A stretch of 64,000 nucleotides of DNA from Rudanella paleaurantiibacter (lineage in GTDB: Bacteria > Bacteroidota > Bacteroidia > Cytophagales > Spirosomataceae), in NCBI RefSeq assembly GCF_009184635.1, contig NZ_WELI01000006.1, forward strand, positions 494,740 through 558,739, in the 5' to 3' direction. The position numbers and the translations under genes were made by a program. How positions within the stretch are numbered: the stretch's first letter is position 1; each line of letters opens with the position of its first letter. The notes below the pieces were generated by a model, which was not told where the DNA came from, did not search any database, and saw only the letters and a list, made by a program, of their open reading frames with translations. Below, piece after piece: positions 53,688-63,947 of this stretch.

Positions 53688-56600
53688 ATGGGCTTATTCC
53701 CCGCGTTTGACAGATTACTTCCATTGGTAGAACTAAAAAAAGCATACTTTATTTTACCATTCAGCGGCTTGCAGAAGCTGGTGCCGTACCTTACTATCCT
53801 ATGGCTTTGCTTGGGTAGTTTGGTGGCTGTGGCTCAGCAGGTTCCGGTATTGCCGCCAAAAGGTGGATTGCCTCCAGCTACTGTTCCAACACAAACCGTG
53901 CCGGATCGGCCCACGCCAGCGGGTATAAATTCGTTACCGGTCAGCACGCCCGCTTCGGCTACGCCCACGTCGGGTACGGCCGTGCGGAGCCGACGCTCGC
54001 TTAACCTGCGCACCCGCACCGGAGCCCCCGGCGATACCACCGGGTTGGCCGCCGTTCGGGACTCGACCTTGCAGGATTCGCTCGCGGCCGATCAGGCTTT
54101 TCGCACCACGGTAAAGTACTCCTCGAAAGATTCCACGATTTACGCGGCCGATGGGCAGGTGGTCGAACTGTTTGGCGATGCCAACGTGGAGTATGGCGAC
54201 ATCTCGCTCAAGGCCGACTACATCCGGCTCAATTACACCACCAACGAGGTGTTTGCGCGGGGTCGCTACGACTCCACGGCCCGCAAGCTGATTGGGCAAC
54301 CCGTATTCAAGGACGGGGGCGATCAGTACGATGCCAAGGAGATCCGGTATAATTTTCGGTCGAAAAAAGGGAAGATTCAGGGCGTTGTGACCCAGCAGGG
54401 GGAGGGCAACATCCGGGGCAATAGCGTGAAGAAGGATGCCGAGAATAACATGTACATCCGGGGGGCTATTTACACCACCTGTAACCTGGCTACGCCCCAC
54501 TTTCATATCAACGCCAGTAAGCTGAAGGTTGTACACAATAAACAGGTTATTGCCGGGCCTTTCAATCTGGTTATCAATCAAATACCGCTACCCATTGGGT
54601 TGCCGTTTGGGTTCTTTCCGTTCCCGAAAAAGAAAGATATTGGTGTGTCGGGCGTGCTTATTCCGCAATACGGTGAAGAGCCCAATGGGCGCGGCTACTA
54701 CCTGCGCGACGGTGGCTATTACTGGGCCGTGAACGAGAATATTGGCCTTCAGTTTAAGGGTCAGATTTACTCGCGGGGCAGTTGGGGGGTGGGTACCACC
54801 GGCGCCTACAACAAACGTTACCGCTACAGTGGGGGCTTCGACCTGCGCTTTGCCCGCAACCGCTCCGGCGACCGGGTCGATAAAACGCAGTCGCCCCGCA
54901 ATGACTTTGCCGTTACCTGGTCGCACACGCCCCAGAACCTGGGTAAGCGGAGCACGTTTTCTGCCAACGTGAACATCAGCAGCAACAGTTTCAACCAGTT
55001 CAACACGGCCGATGCGCAGCGGTACGTGTCGAACGTAGCGGGGTCGTCGGTGCAGTATAGCCGTCAGGTGGGGCAGTACATTCGAACCAGCTCCAGCTTC
55101 CGGGTCAATCAGCAGTTCGGGCAAACCGATCCGCGCACGGGCATCCGGCAAAACGGTAAAACCGACGTAGCCACCGATGTTTCGTTCGGTCTGAACCAGA
55201 TTGCGCCGTTTGCCCTCAAAGGCGGTTCGGGTAAGTGGTACGAATCGTTTCGGGTAGGTTTTGATTTCAACGGAGCCGCTACCGTCACCAACTCGGTCAA
55301 TACCAACCGGATTGATACGTCGGGCCTGGGCTTTCGGATTGTGGGTACGGGGGCGCGGCTTCGGCCACGGGGCGATATTGTCCGGGATAGCCTGGCCCGC
55401 GCCGATAGTATCCGGCTGGGGTTGATCCGGCAAAACGGGGCGCTCATTTCCGATCCTAACCTGGTGGCTTTCAATCTGGCCAACATGCCTGCCCTCTTGC
55501 GCAACGCCCTCGTTACGGGCCGGTACAGTATTCCCATTTCGCTGCCCAACATCAAGCTGGCCAAATACATTAACCTGACGCCGGGTTTCTCGTTCAACGG
55601 GGATCTGTACCGTAAAAAGCTCAACTACACCTACCTCGGTGGCGACTCGGTGCGGATTGACACGCTACAGGGGTTATCTACGGTGTACAACTTTGCCACG
55701 AGTGTGAGCATGAACACCCGCGCTTACGGAACGGTGTTTTTCAAGGGCAAGCGGCTACAGGCCATTCGGCACACCATAGCGCCCTCGGTATCGCTGGCGT
55801 ACGTGCCCAATTTCTCAGACCCCTCGTTTGGCTTTACGCAGTACCTGCCTATTCCGGGGCTACCCGAATACCGGCGGTACGTGTCGCGCTACCGGGGTAT
55901 CGGAGGGGCATCGTCGGGCGGAACGGGCAAAGCCAACGCCATTGTCTCCTTCGGGATTGTCAATCAGCTCGAAATGAAAGTCAGGGCCCGCAACGACTCG
56001 GCCGGGCAGGAGTTCAAGAAGATTTCGATTTTCGACAATATCAGCCTCAACGGTAGCTACGACCTCAACGCGCCCGTGTTTAACCTGTCGAATATCTCGT
56101 TGAGCGCCAATACGCAGATTTTCAAGAATATCAGTTTCAACTTCGCGGCTAACTTTGACCCTTACGCCTACCGCGAAATCAACAAAACGACCACCGGAGC
56201 CCGGCAGTTTGAGCGGATTCCGGTGTACGCCGTTCGGCAGGGGCAGGGGCTGGCGCGGCTCACGAGTGCGCAGGTGTATGTGAGCGGGCGTATTGTGCCT
56301 AAAGGGGCCGATAAGCCCAAGAAACCCGTACCCGGCACCAACGACGTGACCATGCGGGCCATCAACGCCAACCCCGACCTGTACGTTGATTTCAATATTC
56401 CCTGGTCGCTCAACGTGAGCTATTCGTTTGGCTACACCCAAATTGACCCGTCGCAGTCGAACATCATTCAGGCCGTTACGCTCAATGGGGATTTCAGCCT
56501 GACGCCCAAGTGGAAGTTTACCGTGCAGTCGGGCTTCGATATCAAGGCCAAGCGGCCCTCGCTGACTACGGTGGGTATCAACCGCGACCTGCATTGCTGG

Positions 56601-56744
56601 GATATGGCGTTTAACTGGACTCCGTTTTCGGGCAGCGCCCTCCGCAGCGGTAACTATTCGTTCGATTTGCGGGTGCGGTCGGCCATTTTGCAGGAGCTCA
56701 AGCTGAGTCGTCGTCGGAGTTTCTACGACCGGGGCGGTTTCTAA
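53688..56744 (+). CDS. LPS-assembly outer-membrane protein LptD-like
   Basis: 1018 residues. The N-terminal OstA/LptA-like beta-jellyroll is at about 140-270 (VELFGDANVEYGDISLKADYIRLNY), the rest a large beta-barrel with repeated aromatic/Gly strands. LptD inserts lipopolysaccharide in the outer leaflet. The annotated ATG 53688 gives a long N-terminus; TTG 53769 would give a clean signal peptide (LVPYLTILWLCLGSLVAVAQ). The partner LptE gene is not seen here. Confidence 0.88.
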   Translation: MGLFPAFDRLLPLVELKKAYFILPFSGLQKLVPYLTILWLCLGSLVAVAQQVPVLPPKGGLPPATVPTQTVPDRPTPAGINSLPVSTPASATPTSGTAVRSRRSLNLRTRTGAPGDTTGLAAVRDSTLQDSLAADQAFRTTVKYSSKDSTIYAADGQVVELFGDANVEYGDISLKADYIRLNYTTNEVFARGRYDSTARKLIGQPVFKDGGDQYDAKEIRYNFRSKKGKIQGVVTQQGEGNIRGNSVKKDAENNMYIRGAIYTTCNLATPHFHINASKLKVVHNKQVIAGPFNLVINQIPLPIGLPFGFFPFPKKKDIGVSGVLIPQYGEEPNGRGYYLRDGGYYWAVNENIGLQFKGQIYSRGSWGVGTTGAYNKRYRYSGGFDLRFARNRSGDRVDKTQSPRNDFAVTWSHTPQNLGKRSTFSANVNISSNSFNQFNTADAQRYVSNVAGSSVQYSRQVGQYIRTSSSFRVNQQFGQTDPRTGIRQNGKTDVATDVSFGLNQIAPFALKGGSGKWYESFRVGFDFNGAATVTNSVNTNRIDTSGLGFRIVGTGARLRPRGDIVRDSLARADSIRLGLIRQNGALISDPNLVAFNLANMPALLRNALVTGRYSIPISLPNIKLAKYINLTPGFSFNGDLYRKKLNYTYLGGDSVRIDTLQGLSTVYNFATSVSMNTRAYGTVFFKGKRLQAIRHTIAPSVSLAYVPNFSDPSFGFTQYLPIPGLPEYRRYVSRYRGIGGASSGGTGKANAIVSFGIVNQLEMKVRARNDSAGQEFKKISIFDNISLNGSYDLNAPVFNLSNISLSANTQIFKNISFNFAANFDPYAYREINKTTTGARQFERIPVYAVRQGQGLARLTSAQVYVSGRIVPKGADKPKKPVPGTNDVTMRAINANPDLYVDFNIPWSLNVSYSFGYTQIDPSQSNIIQAVTLNGDFSLTPKWKFTVQSGFDIKAKRPSLTTVGINRDLHCWDMAFNWTPFSGSALRSGNYSFDLRVRSAILQELKLSRRRSFYDRGGF

Positions 56745-56766
56745 ACACGCCTTGTAGAAGAGGGTC

Positions 56767-56809
56767 AACCGGCCGGAGGGATGCAGAACCTTCCGGCCGG
56801 TTTTGTTTT
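56767..56809 (+). terminator. intrinsic terminator of lptD
   Basis: Stem AACCGGCCGGA(g)GG / CC(t)TCCGGCCGGTT followed by TTTTGTTTT. Confidence 0.9.
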
Positions 56810-56980
56810 AGGGACCGTTGCCTTGCTACCGGGAGAGGCTTACCAAACATTTAGGCCGCGTAAAAGTACCCTTTTAGTATAGTGTAATTGTAGGATACTC
56901 GATATGGGTTGCCGCTCCTGAGCGATCCGCCCCCTGTTCAATTCCCGACAATGGGCAGGGGCTTGAACTGATCAGATAAT

Positions 56981-57469
56981 ATGAACAAAAAGGCTGATGT
57001 CTCGACCCAACCATCGCCCAGGGTGTATATCGTGGACGATACGGCCGACTACCGGTTTCTGGTCCAGCAGATTTTCGATCGGTTTCTGACGCAGTACAGG
57101 GTGGCGTTTTTTGCGGGGGGCGATGCACTGCTGACCCATTTACGCCGGATTCCAACCCCCTCGCCGGGAGCCGATACGGCTTTACCTGCGCTTATTCTGC
57201 TCGACCTGCACATGCCCGGTCTGGATGGGAAACAGACCCTGACGCAACTCAAAGATGACCCGGCCCTTAAAAACATACCGGTGGTGATTGTTACGAGTTC
57301 GTCGTCGGCCGAAGAAATCCGGGCCTGTTACGAAGCCGGGGCCAACTCCTGCCTGCCCAAACCGGTCGGGATAGAAGCCATGCAACAATTGCTCGGGCTG
57401 ACCTGCCACTACTGGGTCGATACCAACTGGCAGCTTCAGCCCGCTGTGTCGAGTCCTGATTTTTCCTGA
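56981..57469 (+). CDS. single-domain response regulator
   Basis: 162 residues, a receiver domain with little else. The acid pair is in VYIVDDTADY, the phospho-Asp in LILLDLHMPGLDG, the Thr/Ser switch in VVIVTSS and the Lys in SCLPKPVG. No output domain is present, so it probably relays phosphate or binds partners. It lies 29 bp before a LytTR-containing gene that also carries a receiver-like domain, a likely functional pair. Confidence 0.9.
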   Translation: MNKKADVSTQPSPRVYIVDDTADYRFLVQQIFDRFLTQYRVAFFAGGDALLTHLRRIPTPSPGADTALPALILLDLHMPGLDGKQTLTQLKDDPALKNIPVVIVTSSSSAEEIRACYEAGANSCLPKPVGIEAMQQLLGLTCHYWVDTNWQLQPAVSSPDFS

Positions 57470-57498
57470 GCATTTGCCTTCATAAATCCCTTTATTAC

Positions 57499-58293
57499 GT
57501 GCAATTCATCCACGATCTTCTTGAACACCCGTCGCTGCTCGCTTACTTTTCCGGGGCCAACAACTACACGTGGTTGCAGTTTCGGAACGGAGAGCGACGC
57601 TTACTGGCCAAGCCGCTGACTTACTTTGAGGAGCGCCTGCCCGGCTTTGTGCGGATTCATAAAACAGCCCTGATTAACCCCGTTTTTGTTGACGAAGTAC
57701 AGTCGCCACCTGGCCCCAAAATGGCGGGCGCAGTGCGCATGAAAGACGGTACGCAACTGCCCGTGAGCCGCCGACGCTGGCGCGATGTGCAGCAGACCCT
57801 CTGTCGGCCCGGCCCGGTTTTGCCGGAGGCTCCTACGGTAACGCCCGAACCGACCGGACGCCCTGCACCTTACCAACCCCCGCAGCCCCGGTTACTGGCC
57901 CTGATGACCGGTGATGCCTTGTTGCTGACCCGCGAATGCATTGAAACGGCAGACATAGCCTGTACCCTACAGGCGCTTGAACACGGGGCGGGGCTAGCCA
58001 ATACGTTGTTGCTCAGGCCCGCTGCTACCTGGCCTTCGCTCATTCTAATGGATGCCCGGTTTAGCCGCCCCGACCGGGTGCTCACCTTACGAACCCTCAA
58101 GACGCATCCGCAGCTCCGGGCTATTCCGGTGGTGTGGCTGGCAGGGTCGGAGCAGGATACCATGCAGGCTTATCAACTCGATGCCAACTCGGTGGTGGTA
58201 GTCCCCGACGACCCGGCCTCGTTTACCCGGTTGGTTCGGCAGTTGTGTACGTACTGGCTCACGGTGGTGCAGCTACCGCCCGAAGAAGGGTAA
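57499..58293 (+). CDS. LytTR protein with C-terminal degenerate receiver
   Basis: 264 residues from GTG 57499. Residues 1-100 are a LytTR DNA-binding domain (FSGANNYTWLQFRNG, FVRIHKTALINP). After a Pro-rich linker, residues 130-255 look like a receiver fold: LILMDARFSRPD holds the central Asp and VVWLAGSEQD the switch region. The N-terminal acid pair is changed (MTGDALL) and the conserved Lys is missing (VVVVPDD). The order is opposite to the usual receiver-then-LytTR layout, so it may be a pseudo-receiver. Confidence 0.75.
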   Translation: MQFIHDLLEHPSLLAYFSGANNYTWLQFRNGERRLLAKPLTYFEERLPGFVRIHKTALINPVFVDEVQSPPGPKMAGAVRMKDGTQLPVSRRRWRDVQQTLCRPGPVLPEAPTVTPEPTGRPAPYQPPQPRLLALMTGDALLLTRECIETADIACTLQALEHGAGLANTLLLRPAATWPSLILMDARFSRPDRVLTLRTLKTHPQLRAIPVVWLAGSEQDTMQAYQLDANSVVVVPDDPASFTRLVRQLCTYWLTVVQLPPEEG

Positions 58294-58429
58294 GATGTAT
58301 TGCCGTGCCGGATCGCCGGACCGTTACCTCATTCAGCGTCTTCGACTTATGACTACTCGTTGATGCTGGCCCGTTGTCACGTATAGTAGTATCCATAGCC
58401 GCGCCCGGCGCGCACTCAACGGTTTCAAC

Positions 58430-59653
58430 ATGAATAGCAGCAACGACATACTCTCTTCTGCCACCACCGCCCCCAATACCCTCCCCAAAGGGCTACGCAT
58501 GAACCCTGACTTAACTACGTCGGGTGCCCGCCCGGCCACTTCGGCCATTCCCGACGATATTGATGATCTGCTTTGCTTTTCGCATCTGCGCTGGAATTTC
58601 GTGTATCAACGGCCTCAGCATCTGCTGACGCGTGCCGCCCGGCGCTGGCGGGTATGGTACGTGGAGGAGCCCATTTGGAGCGATACGCCCGGCCTGCGGG
58701 TGCGGTTGGCGGGGCATCAGCTGTACGTGGTGGAGCCGCATTTGCCCCATGGCACCACGCCCGACGAAGCTATCCGACTACAGCGGGCTATGGTCGATCA
58801 ATTGCGGGCCGAGCAGCGGATTCAGAACTATGCGGTCTGGTACTACACGCCCATGGCTATGCTCTTCAGCGATCACCTGCACCCGCGCCTGACCGTGTAC
58901 GATTGTATGGACGAACTCTCGGCGTTTATGGGGGCACCGCCCTTGCTCATTGAGCAGGAACAACGGCTTATGCACCGGGCTAATCTGGTGTTTACGGGCG
59001 GCTACAGCCTGTACGAAGCCAAACAGAAACACCACGCACGGGCGTACCCCTTTCCAAGCTGCATTGATTACGACCACTTTGTGCAGGCACGGGCGGGACT
59101 GCCCAATCCGGCCGATCAGCAGGGTATTGTAGGACCGCGAATTGGGTACAGTGGGGTCATCGACGAACGGCTCGATCTGGCCCTGATTGACCAATTGGTG
59201 CAGCGCCGACCCGACTGGCAATTTGTGTTTCTGGGGCCGGTGGCCAAAATTCAGCCTGATCAGCTCCCCAAGCATCCAAACCTGCATTTTCTGGGCATGA
59301 AAGCCTACGACGACCTGCCCGCTTATTTCAGTAACTGGCAGGCTGCGCTCATGCCCTTTGCCATCAATGCCGCCACCAAATACATCAGCCCGACCAAAAC
59401 GCCCGAATATCTGGCGGCCGGATTACCCGTGCTCTCGACTCCGGTGCGCGATGTAGTACGGAGTTATGGCGGCTGGGAGCGCGTTTGCATTGCCGAGTCG
59501 GCCGAGGAATTGGGCGCCCGCCTGGGCAGCCTGACAACCCGCCCTGCCGATAGCGATGGCCCTCAGTTGGAGCAGTTTCTGCGCGAGCAGTCGTGGGAAA
59601 ATACCTGGCAGCAGATGCAGCGCATCATGAAAGCCCAGCTGATGGTAGGGTAG
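58430..59653 (+). CDS. glycosyltransferase, GT4-like
   Basis: 407 residues. The signature HLRWNFVYQRPQHLLTRAAR at the start, DCMDELSAF, GYSGVIDERLDLALI and the C-terminal KTPEYLAAGLPVLSTPV identify a group-1-type transferase family common in Bacteroidota, often near UDP-galactopyranose mutase. The mutase is not in the window. Other in-frame ATGs (for example 58499) are possible starts. Confidence 0.85.
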   Translation: MNSSNDILSSATTAPNTLPKGLRMNPDLTTSGARPATSAIPDDIDDLLCFSHLRWNFVYQRPQHLLTRAARRWRVWYVEEPIWSDTPGLRVRLAGHQLYVVEPHLPHGTTPDEAIRLQRAMVDQLRAEQRIQNYAVWYYTPMAMLFSDHLHPRLTVYDCMDELSAFMGAPPLLIEQEQRLMHRANLVFTGGYSLYEAKQKHHARAYPFPSCIDYDHFVQARAGLPNPADQQGIVGPRIGYSGVIDERLDLALIDQLVQRRPDWQFVFLGPVAKIQPDQLPKHPNLHFLGMKAYDDLPAYFSNWQAALMPFAINAATKYISPTKTPEYLAAGLPVLSTPVRDVVRSYGGWERVCIAESAEELGARLGSLTTRPADSDGPQLEQFLREQSWENTWQQMQRIMKAQLMVG

Positions 59654-59698
59654 GAGGGCCGATGCCGACCGTCATAAACCCAAAGCCATGTACCGCAA

Positions 59699-59957
59699 AC
59701 ATGAGTCATCCCGAATTTTAGGTTAGGGGGAGATTCCTTACTCGAACGCCCCGTCAGGGGCCCAATATTGGTAGAAAAGGCGTCTCCTCGGAACACCAGA
59801 GCCCCGAAGGGGCGTAACCCTAAACAAGTTACGCCCCTTCGGGGCTCTGGCTTTGGATCCATGCTCCGGTTGGCTACCCATGTTCGGCCCCTACGGGGCA
59901 TCAAAACGAGCGTTGAGCCAAAAACACCTGGACGTTAAAATTCGGGATGACTCATGT
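59699..59957. repeat. MITE-like palindromic element, copy 2
   Basis: 259 bp with well-kept terminal inverted repeats: ACATGAGTCATCCCGAATTT on the left and its complement on the right. The central palindrome has 23-bp perfect arms at 59796-59818 and 59828-59850 with the same GCCCCGAAGGGGCGTAAC core as copy 1 at 5811-6068. Inner flanking GCCCCGTCAGGGGC and GCCCCTACGGGGC motifs are also shared. Confidence 0.8.
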
Positions 59958-59983
59958 TTCCACCATAGGAGAGCTTCGTTTAC

Positions 59984-60355
59984 TCAGACATCGGCGGGTT
60001 TGCGCCGGGTCAGCAGACCAGCGCCCACTTCGAGCAAACCAAAGGCTAGGTGCGGCCAGTATTTACGTTTGGCAAAGCCAAATAGCCAGGGCGAAGCTGC
60101 CACCAGCACCCCGTTGATTGTATCGACGTTGAGGTGTGTACGCATGGGTATCTGTCGCGACAGGCCAGCTTCGTAATTTGTCAGCGCCGATAAACCGAGC
60201 ACCGCCACACCCGTGCCAACGGCCACCCGCCGGGCCGCGTTGTTATCGGCAAACTTGAAAAGCCAGGGCGACGCGATAAATAAGGCTCCGCTGGCATAGT
60301 CCAGCATCCCGTGGACTTTGGTTGGAATGGGTTTCCGGCTCATGTATTTCATCAT
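59984..60355 (-). CDS. SPW-repeat membrane protein
   Basis: About 123 residues from ATG 60355 (ATG 60343 is possible; the frame upstream to 60583 looks uncoding). It has two repeats of the form IASPWLFKFA and VAASPWLFGFA, each next to hydrophobic helices, matching the SPW repeat family of small integral membrane proteins. Function unknown. Confidence 0.78.
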   Translation of the reverse strand: MMKYMSRKPIPTKVHGMLDYASGALFIASPWLFKFADNNAARRVAVGTGVAVLGLSALTNYEAGLSRQIPMRTHLNVDTINGVLVAASPWLFGFAKRKYWPHLAFGLLEVGAGLLTRRKPADV

Positions 60356-60808
60356 CAATAACAACAGCACCTCGAAGCGGGCTGGTTGTTGGGTCACCTG
60401 ATGCGTTTTTAACCACCCACAGGCGGGTAAGTGGCGCGCATCGGGCGGCTGAGTGAGGCAACGGTACGTATGTGCTCGTTGGCTCAGGTACGTGAGATGG
60501 CTATCGGCGACAAGTCTAAACGGCAGGTTCACGCAAAATTGCCAATCACAGGGCCATATACGCCCGCGATGGCCGAAACACAAGCATCCTCACAAGTCCG
60601 CAGAACGGTGTGGGGGAGTATGCCGCCGGAGCAACGGCCGTAGTTGCGATAGACTGAAGAATCGGCTTTTAAGTACGTAACCTTGGGTAGTTCCAATCAC
60701 GACTTGTTTGTTTTGTTTGATGCGTCCTCTGGAGTCGAAGCGATACAATTTCTTGTCGTCTCCAATTTCCGGGTTACGTGTAACAATGCAAACGCCCCAG
60801 TTGGGCAG
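60356..60808. other. intergenic region without supportable gene
   Basis: 453 bp. Several short frames are open here, but none shows family features or a plausible start. No tRNA, hairpin terminator or promoter box that I can support. Base composition becomes more AT-rich from about 60.65 kb. Confidence 0.5.
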
Positions 60809-61660
60809 TTATGCCTTCAAATACTTTTTGCTGAACGAATAAATCAGCGTGACATTCCAAATAAAGTCTTTACTGCCAGCAATATTAGTCTGTATGATTT
60901 TGTTAACAATGGTTGAAAGCGAAAGCGGAAAATTGCGTTTAGCCAATATGACCGTCGAGGATGCATAAAAGCCGTCCTGTGCTTCCAATTTTAAATAATA
61001 GATTTGAGGAACTATCTGCATAAATAGCTGATTGGTAAGCTTAATGTTAGCGAAATTACTATTTACGGTCAGGAAATGCCCATTTGTTGCCGCGTCAAAG
61101 TCAAAGCCTCGTGAGTATAAGTAATACATACCCACACTGATATTTTTCGTTAGGAAATAATTGGGAGCAATTTCGCCCACTAAGTAACGTCTGGCTTCAA
61201 TTACTTCGTTTTTTCCTCCATTTATAACAATCGGTAAGGTTCTGAAACTGAAGGCAGCATGTGCGCCTACTCGAAGCCTGAATTTTTGCCTATCGACGAG
61301 TTGATATCGCCACCAAAATAAAAAAGTCCACGGCTTTCCTTCTGCCGAAAACCATAATTGGGGCTCAAAGGTTAGCTTACTTCTTCCAAGCGATAAATCA
61401 AACATAACCGCCGGTTTTTCCAAATTAAACGAGGGTACGAATGAAATACCGTTATTGGTCACGCTAACAGCTCCCGCAAAATACCTCGTACTTTTTACAC
61501 TATCCGCCTTGGATAATAGGGCAATTCCGGCAGGACTTATATCGCCAGCAATTACAGAGTCTCGGACGACAATGGTCGTGTCTATCTTTTGGGCGAAACA
61601 ATGATGAGCACATGTAAAAAGAATGAATAGCAGCGGAATTTTACGGTAATATGTTTTCAA
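60809..61660 (-). CDS. outer-membrane protein, family not recognised
   Basis: 283 residues. Signal peptide (IPLLFILFTCAHHCFAQ), then repeated alternating amphipathic beta strands (FDLSLGRSKLTFEPQLWFS, FLFWWRYQLVDRQKFRLRVG, NISVGMYYLYSRGFDF) ending in aromatic F-S-K-K-Y. This suggests a small outer-membrane beta-barrel. I do not recognise the family. It is more AT-rich than genes in 41-59 kb and neighbours an IS end. Confidence 0.65.
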   Translation of the reverse strand: MKTYYRKIPLLFILFTCAHHCFAQKIDTTIVVRDSVIAGDISPAGIALLSKADSVKSTRYFAGAVSVTNNGISFVPSFNLEKPAVMFDLSLGRSKLTFEPQLWFSAEGKPWTFLFWWRYQLVDRQKFRLRVGAHAAFSFRTLPIVINGGKNEVIEARRYLVGEIAPNYFLTKNISVGMYYLYSRGFDFDAATNGHFLTVNSNFANIKLTNQLFMQIVPQIYYLKLEAQDGFYASSTVILAKRNFPLSLSTIVNKIIQTNIAGSKDFIWNVTLIYSFSKKYLKA

Positions 61661-61690
61661 CGCTTGTCAGTTTTTAAGTATTGATAACTG

Positions 61691-61724
61691 ACGCGTAATA
61701 TCTTTTTGAAAAGACATTACGCGT
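61691..61724. repeat. short palindrome after the aldo/keto reductase gene
   Basis: Arms ACGCGTAATATCTTTT and AAAAGACATTACGCGT, 16 bp with one mismatch, 2-bp loop. It lies 31 bp after the reductase stop on the minus strand, so it may end that transcript, but no T run follows. Confidence 0.45.
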
Positions 61725-61754
61725 AAAATTCGTGGGGTGCGCCATATCTAAAAC

Positions 61755-62747
<993 letters not shown>

Positions 62748-62874
62748 TTAAAAAAGTATGATGAACAACCTTTATGTAGCTGATTATCATTCCAACTAAT
62801 GTCATGCAAAATTACCCTATCAGACTAGCCGAGTGGTAATGATATTCAAAGAGAAGAATAAGAATTTCAAAGGA

Positions 62875-63747
62875 TTATACCCGTAAGGAGGAGGGTACAA
62901 CTCCGGTCAGTCGTTTGAAGTAGTTATTAAAGTAACTTGGATAGTCAAACCCGAGCGCGTAGGCAATTTGGGCGGTGCTCCAATCGGTATAGTGTAATAA
63001 GGCTTTCGCTTCGCTAATTATCCGCTCGGAAATGTGAACGGTTGTTGACTTGCCCGTAATTTCTTTCACCGCGTAGTTTAAATGATTCACATGTACAGAC
63101 AGGCATTGAGCAAAGTCCTGAGCGGATCTAAACTGGAGTGGGTGTTCTAACGTCTCAATTGGAAACTGCCGTTCCAGAAGGTCGAGAAATAGAGCCGTAA
63201 TACGGGACGAAGCATTCTTTGGTTTCACAAAACGATCTGAAGGTTGGAGTTTTAAAGCTTCGTGTATAATGAGATTCAGGCAGTTGCGAATCAATTCATC
63301 TTTAAACACATATTCCGAATTTTGTTCTACCAGTAGCTTTTTGAACAACGGTTCGATAAACTCCTTTTGTTGGCTATTCACGAGCAGGGCCGGTGTACTA
63401 CCGATCTTGACTAAAGGTGATTCCAGAAAGCTCTCTGACCGCTCACTCGCTTTGAGGAACTCTTCGGTAAACACACAGGCATACCCTGTATAACTCGCTG
63501 AGAGTAGTTCAATGGAGTAGGGTACATGTGGATTTCTGAAAAACAAGAATGTGCCATCCATCTCTATACTCTTATCCGCATAGTGAATAATCATATGGCA
63601 GTTGGACAGCGTAATTTTGTAAAAATCCCTGCGGGTATAGGTTGGAGACCCGCTCACGGTCGTAACTATTTCATAAGCCTTGAAGCTTAAAGGCTTCAAA
63701 TCACCCGTATGAGCCTCCTTAGTTGAAGAATTTGCCTGATTATTCAT
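62875..63747 (-). CDS. AraC-family transcriptional regulator
   Basis: 290 residues. The C-terminal ~100 hold the two helix-turn-helix motifs (STAQIAYALGFDYPSYFNNYFKRLTGVVPSSLR), and the first ~170 a cupin-like sensing domain (YKITLSNCHMIIHYADKSIEMDG). Probable local regulator of the aldo/keto reductase gene; the ligand is unknown. Confidence 0.9.
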   Translation of the reverse strand: MNNQANSSTKEAHTGDLKPLSFKAYEIVTTVSGSPTYTRRDFYKITLSNCHMIIHYADKSIEMDGTFLFFRNPHVPYSIELLSASYTGYACVFTEEFLKASERSESFLESPLVKIGSTPALLVNSQQKEFIEPLFKKLLVEQNSEYVFKDELIRNCLNLIIHEALKLQPSDRFVKPKNASSRITALFLDLLERQFPIETLEHPLQFRSAQDFAQCLSVHVNHLNYAVKEITGKSTTVHISERIISEAKALLHYTDWSTAQIAYALGFDYPSYFNNYFKRLTGVVPSSLRV

Positions 63748-63873
63748 TATATAAAGGTAAGAAAATCAAATAGGAATGTCGTGGGTTGTTGATTAGATTT
63801 GCATGGGTAGCTTGTTGGACGACAGGCAGCGCGTCCCCACAAGCAAGGTTTTAGTTTCGCGTTCGGCTAAACC

Positions 63874-63898
63874 GAGACTGCTTTTTAAACTGTGTCAA
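63874..63898 (+). mobile_element. candidate left terminal inverted repeat of an IS element
   Basis: GAGACTGCTTTTTAAACTGT and following GTCAA resemble the ends of IS256-family elements (…TTTAAAACTGTGTCA). It lies 50 bp before the transposase-like start at 63948. The right end is outside the window, so no pairing or target duplication can be shown. Confidence 0.45.
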
Positions 63899-63947
63899 GA
63901 TTGGGTTTGAATAGAAGGGAAGAAAACAATTTCCTAATTTCCTACTC

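Noticed and set aside
53934..56768. Several 170-300-codon frames antisense to lptD
   Set aside because: Shadow frames of a G+C-rich gene; no signal, motif or operon support.
60431..60916. Three short plus-strand open frames
   Set aside because: No recognisable product or start context, and one overlaps the 3' end of the outer-membrane protein gene on the other strand.
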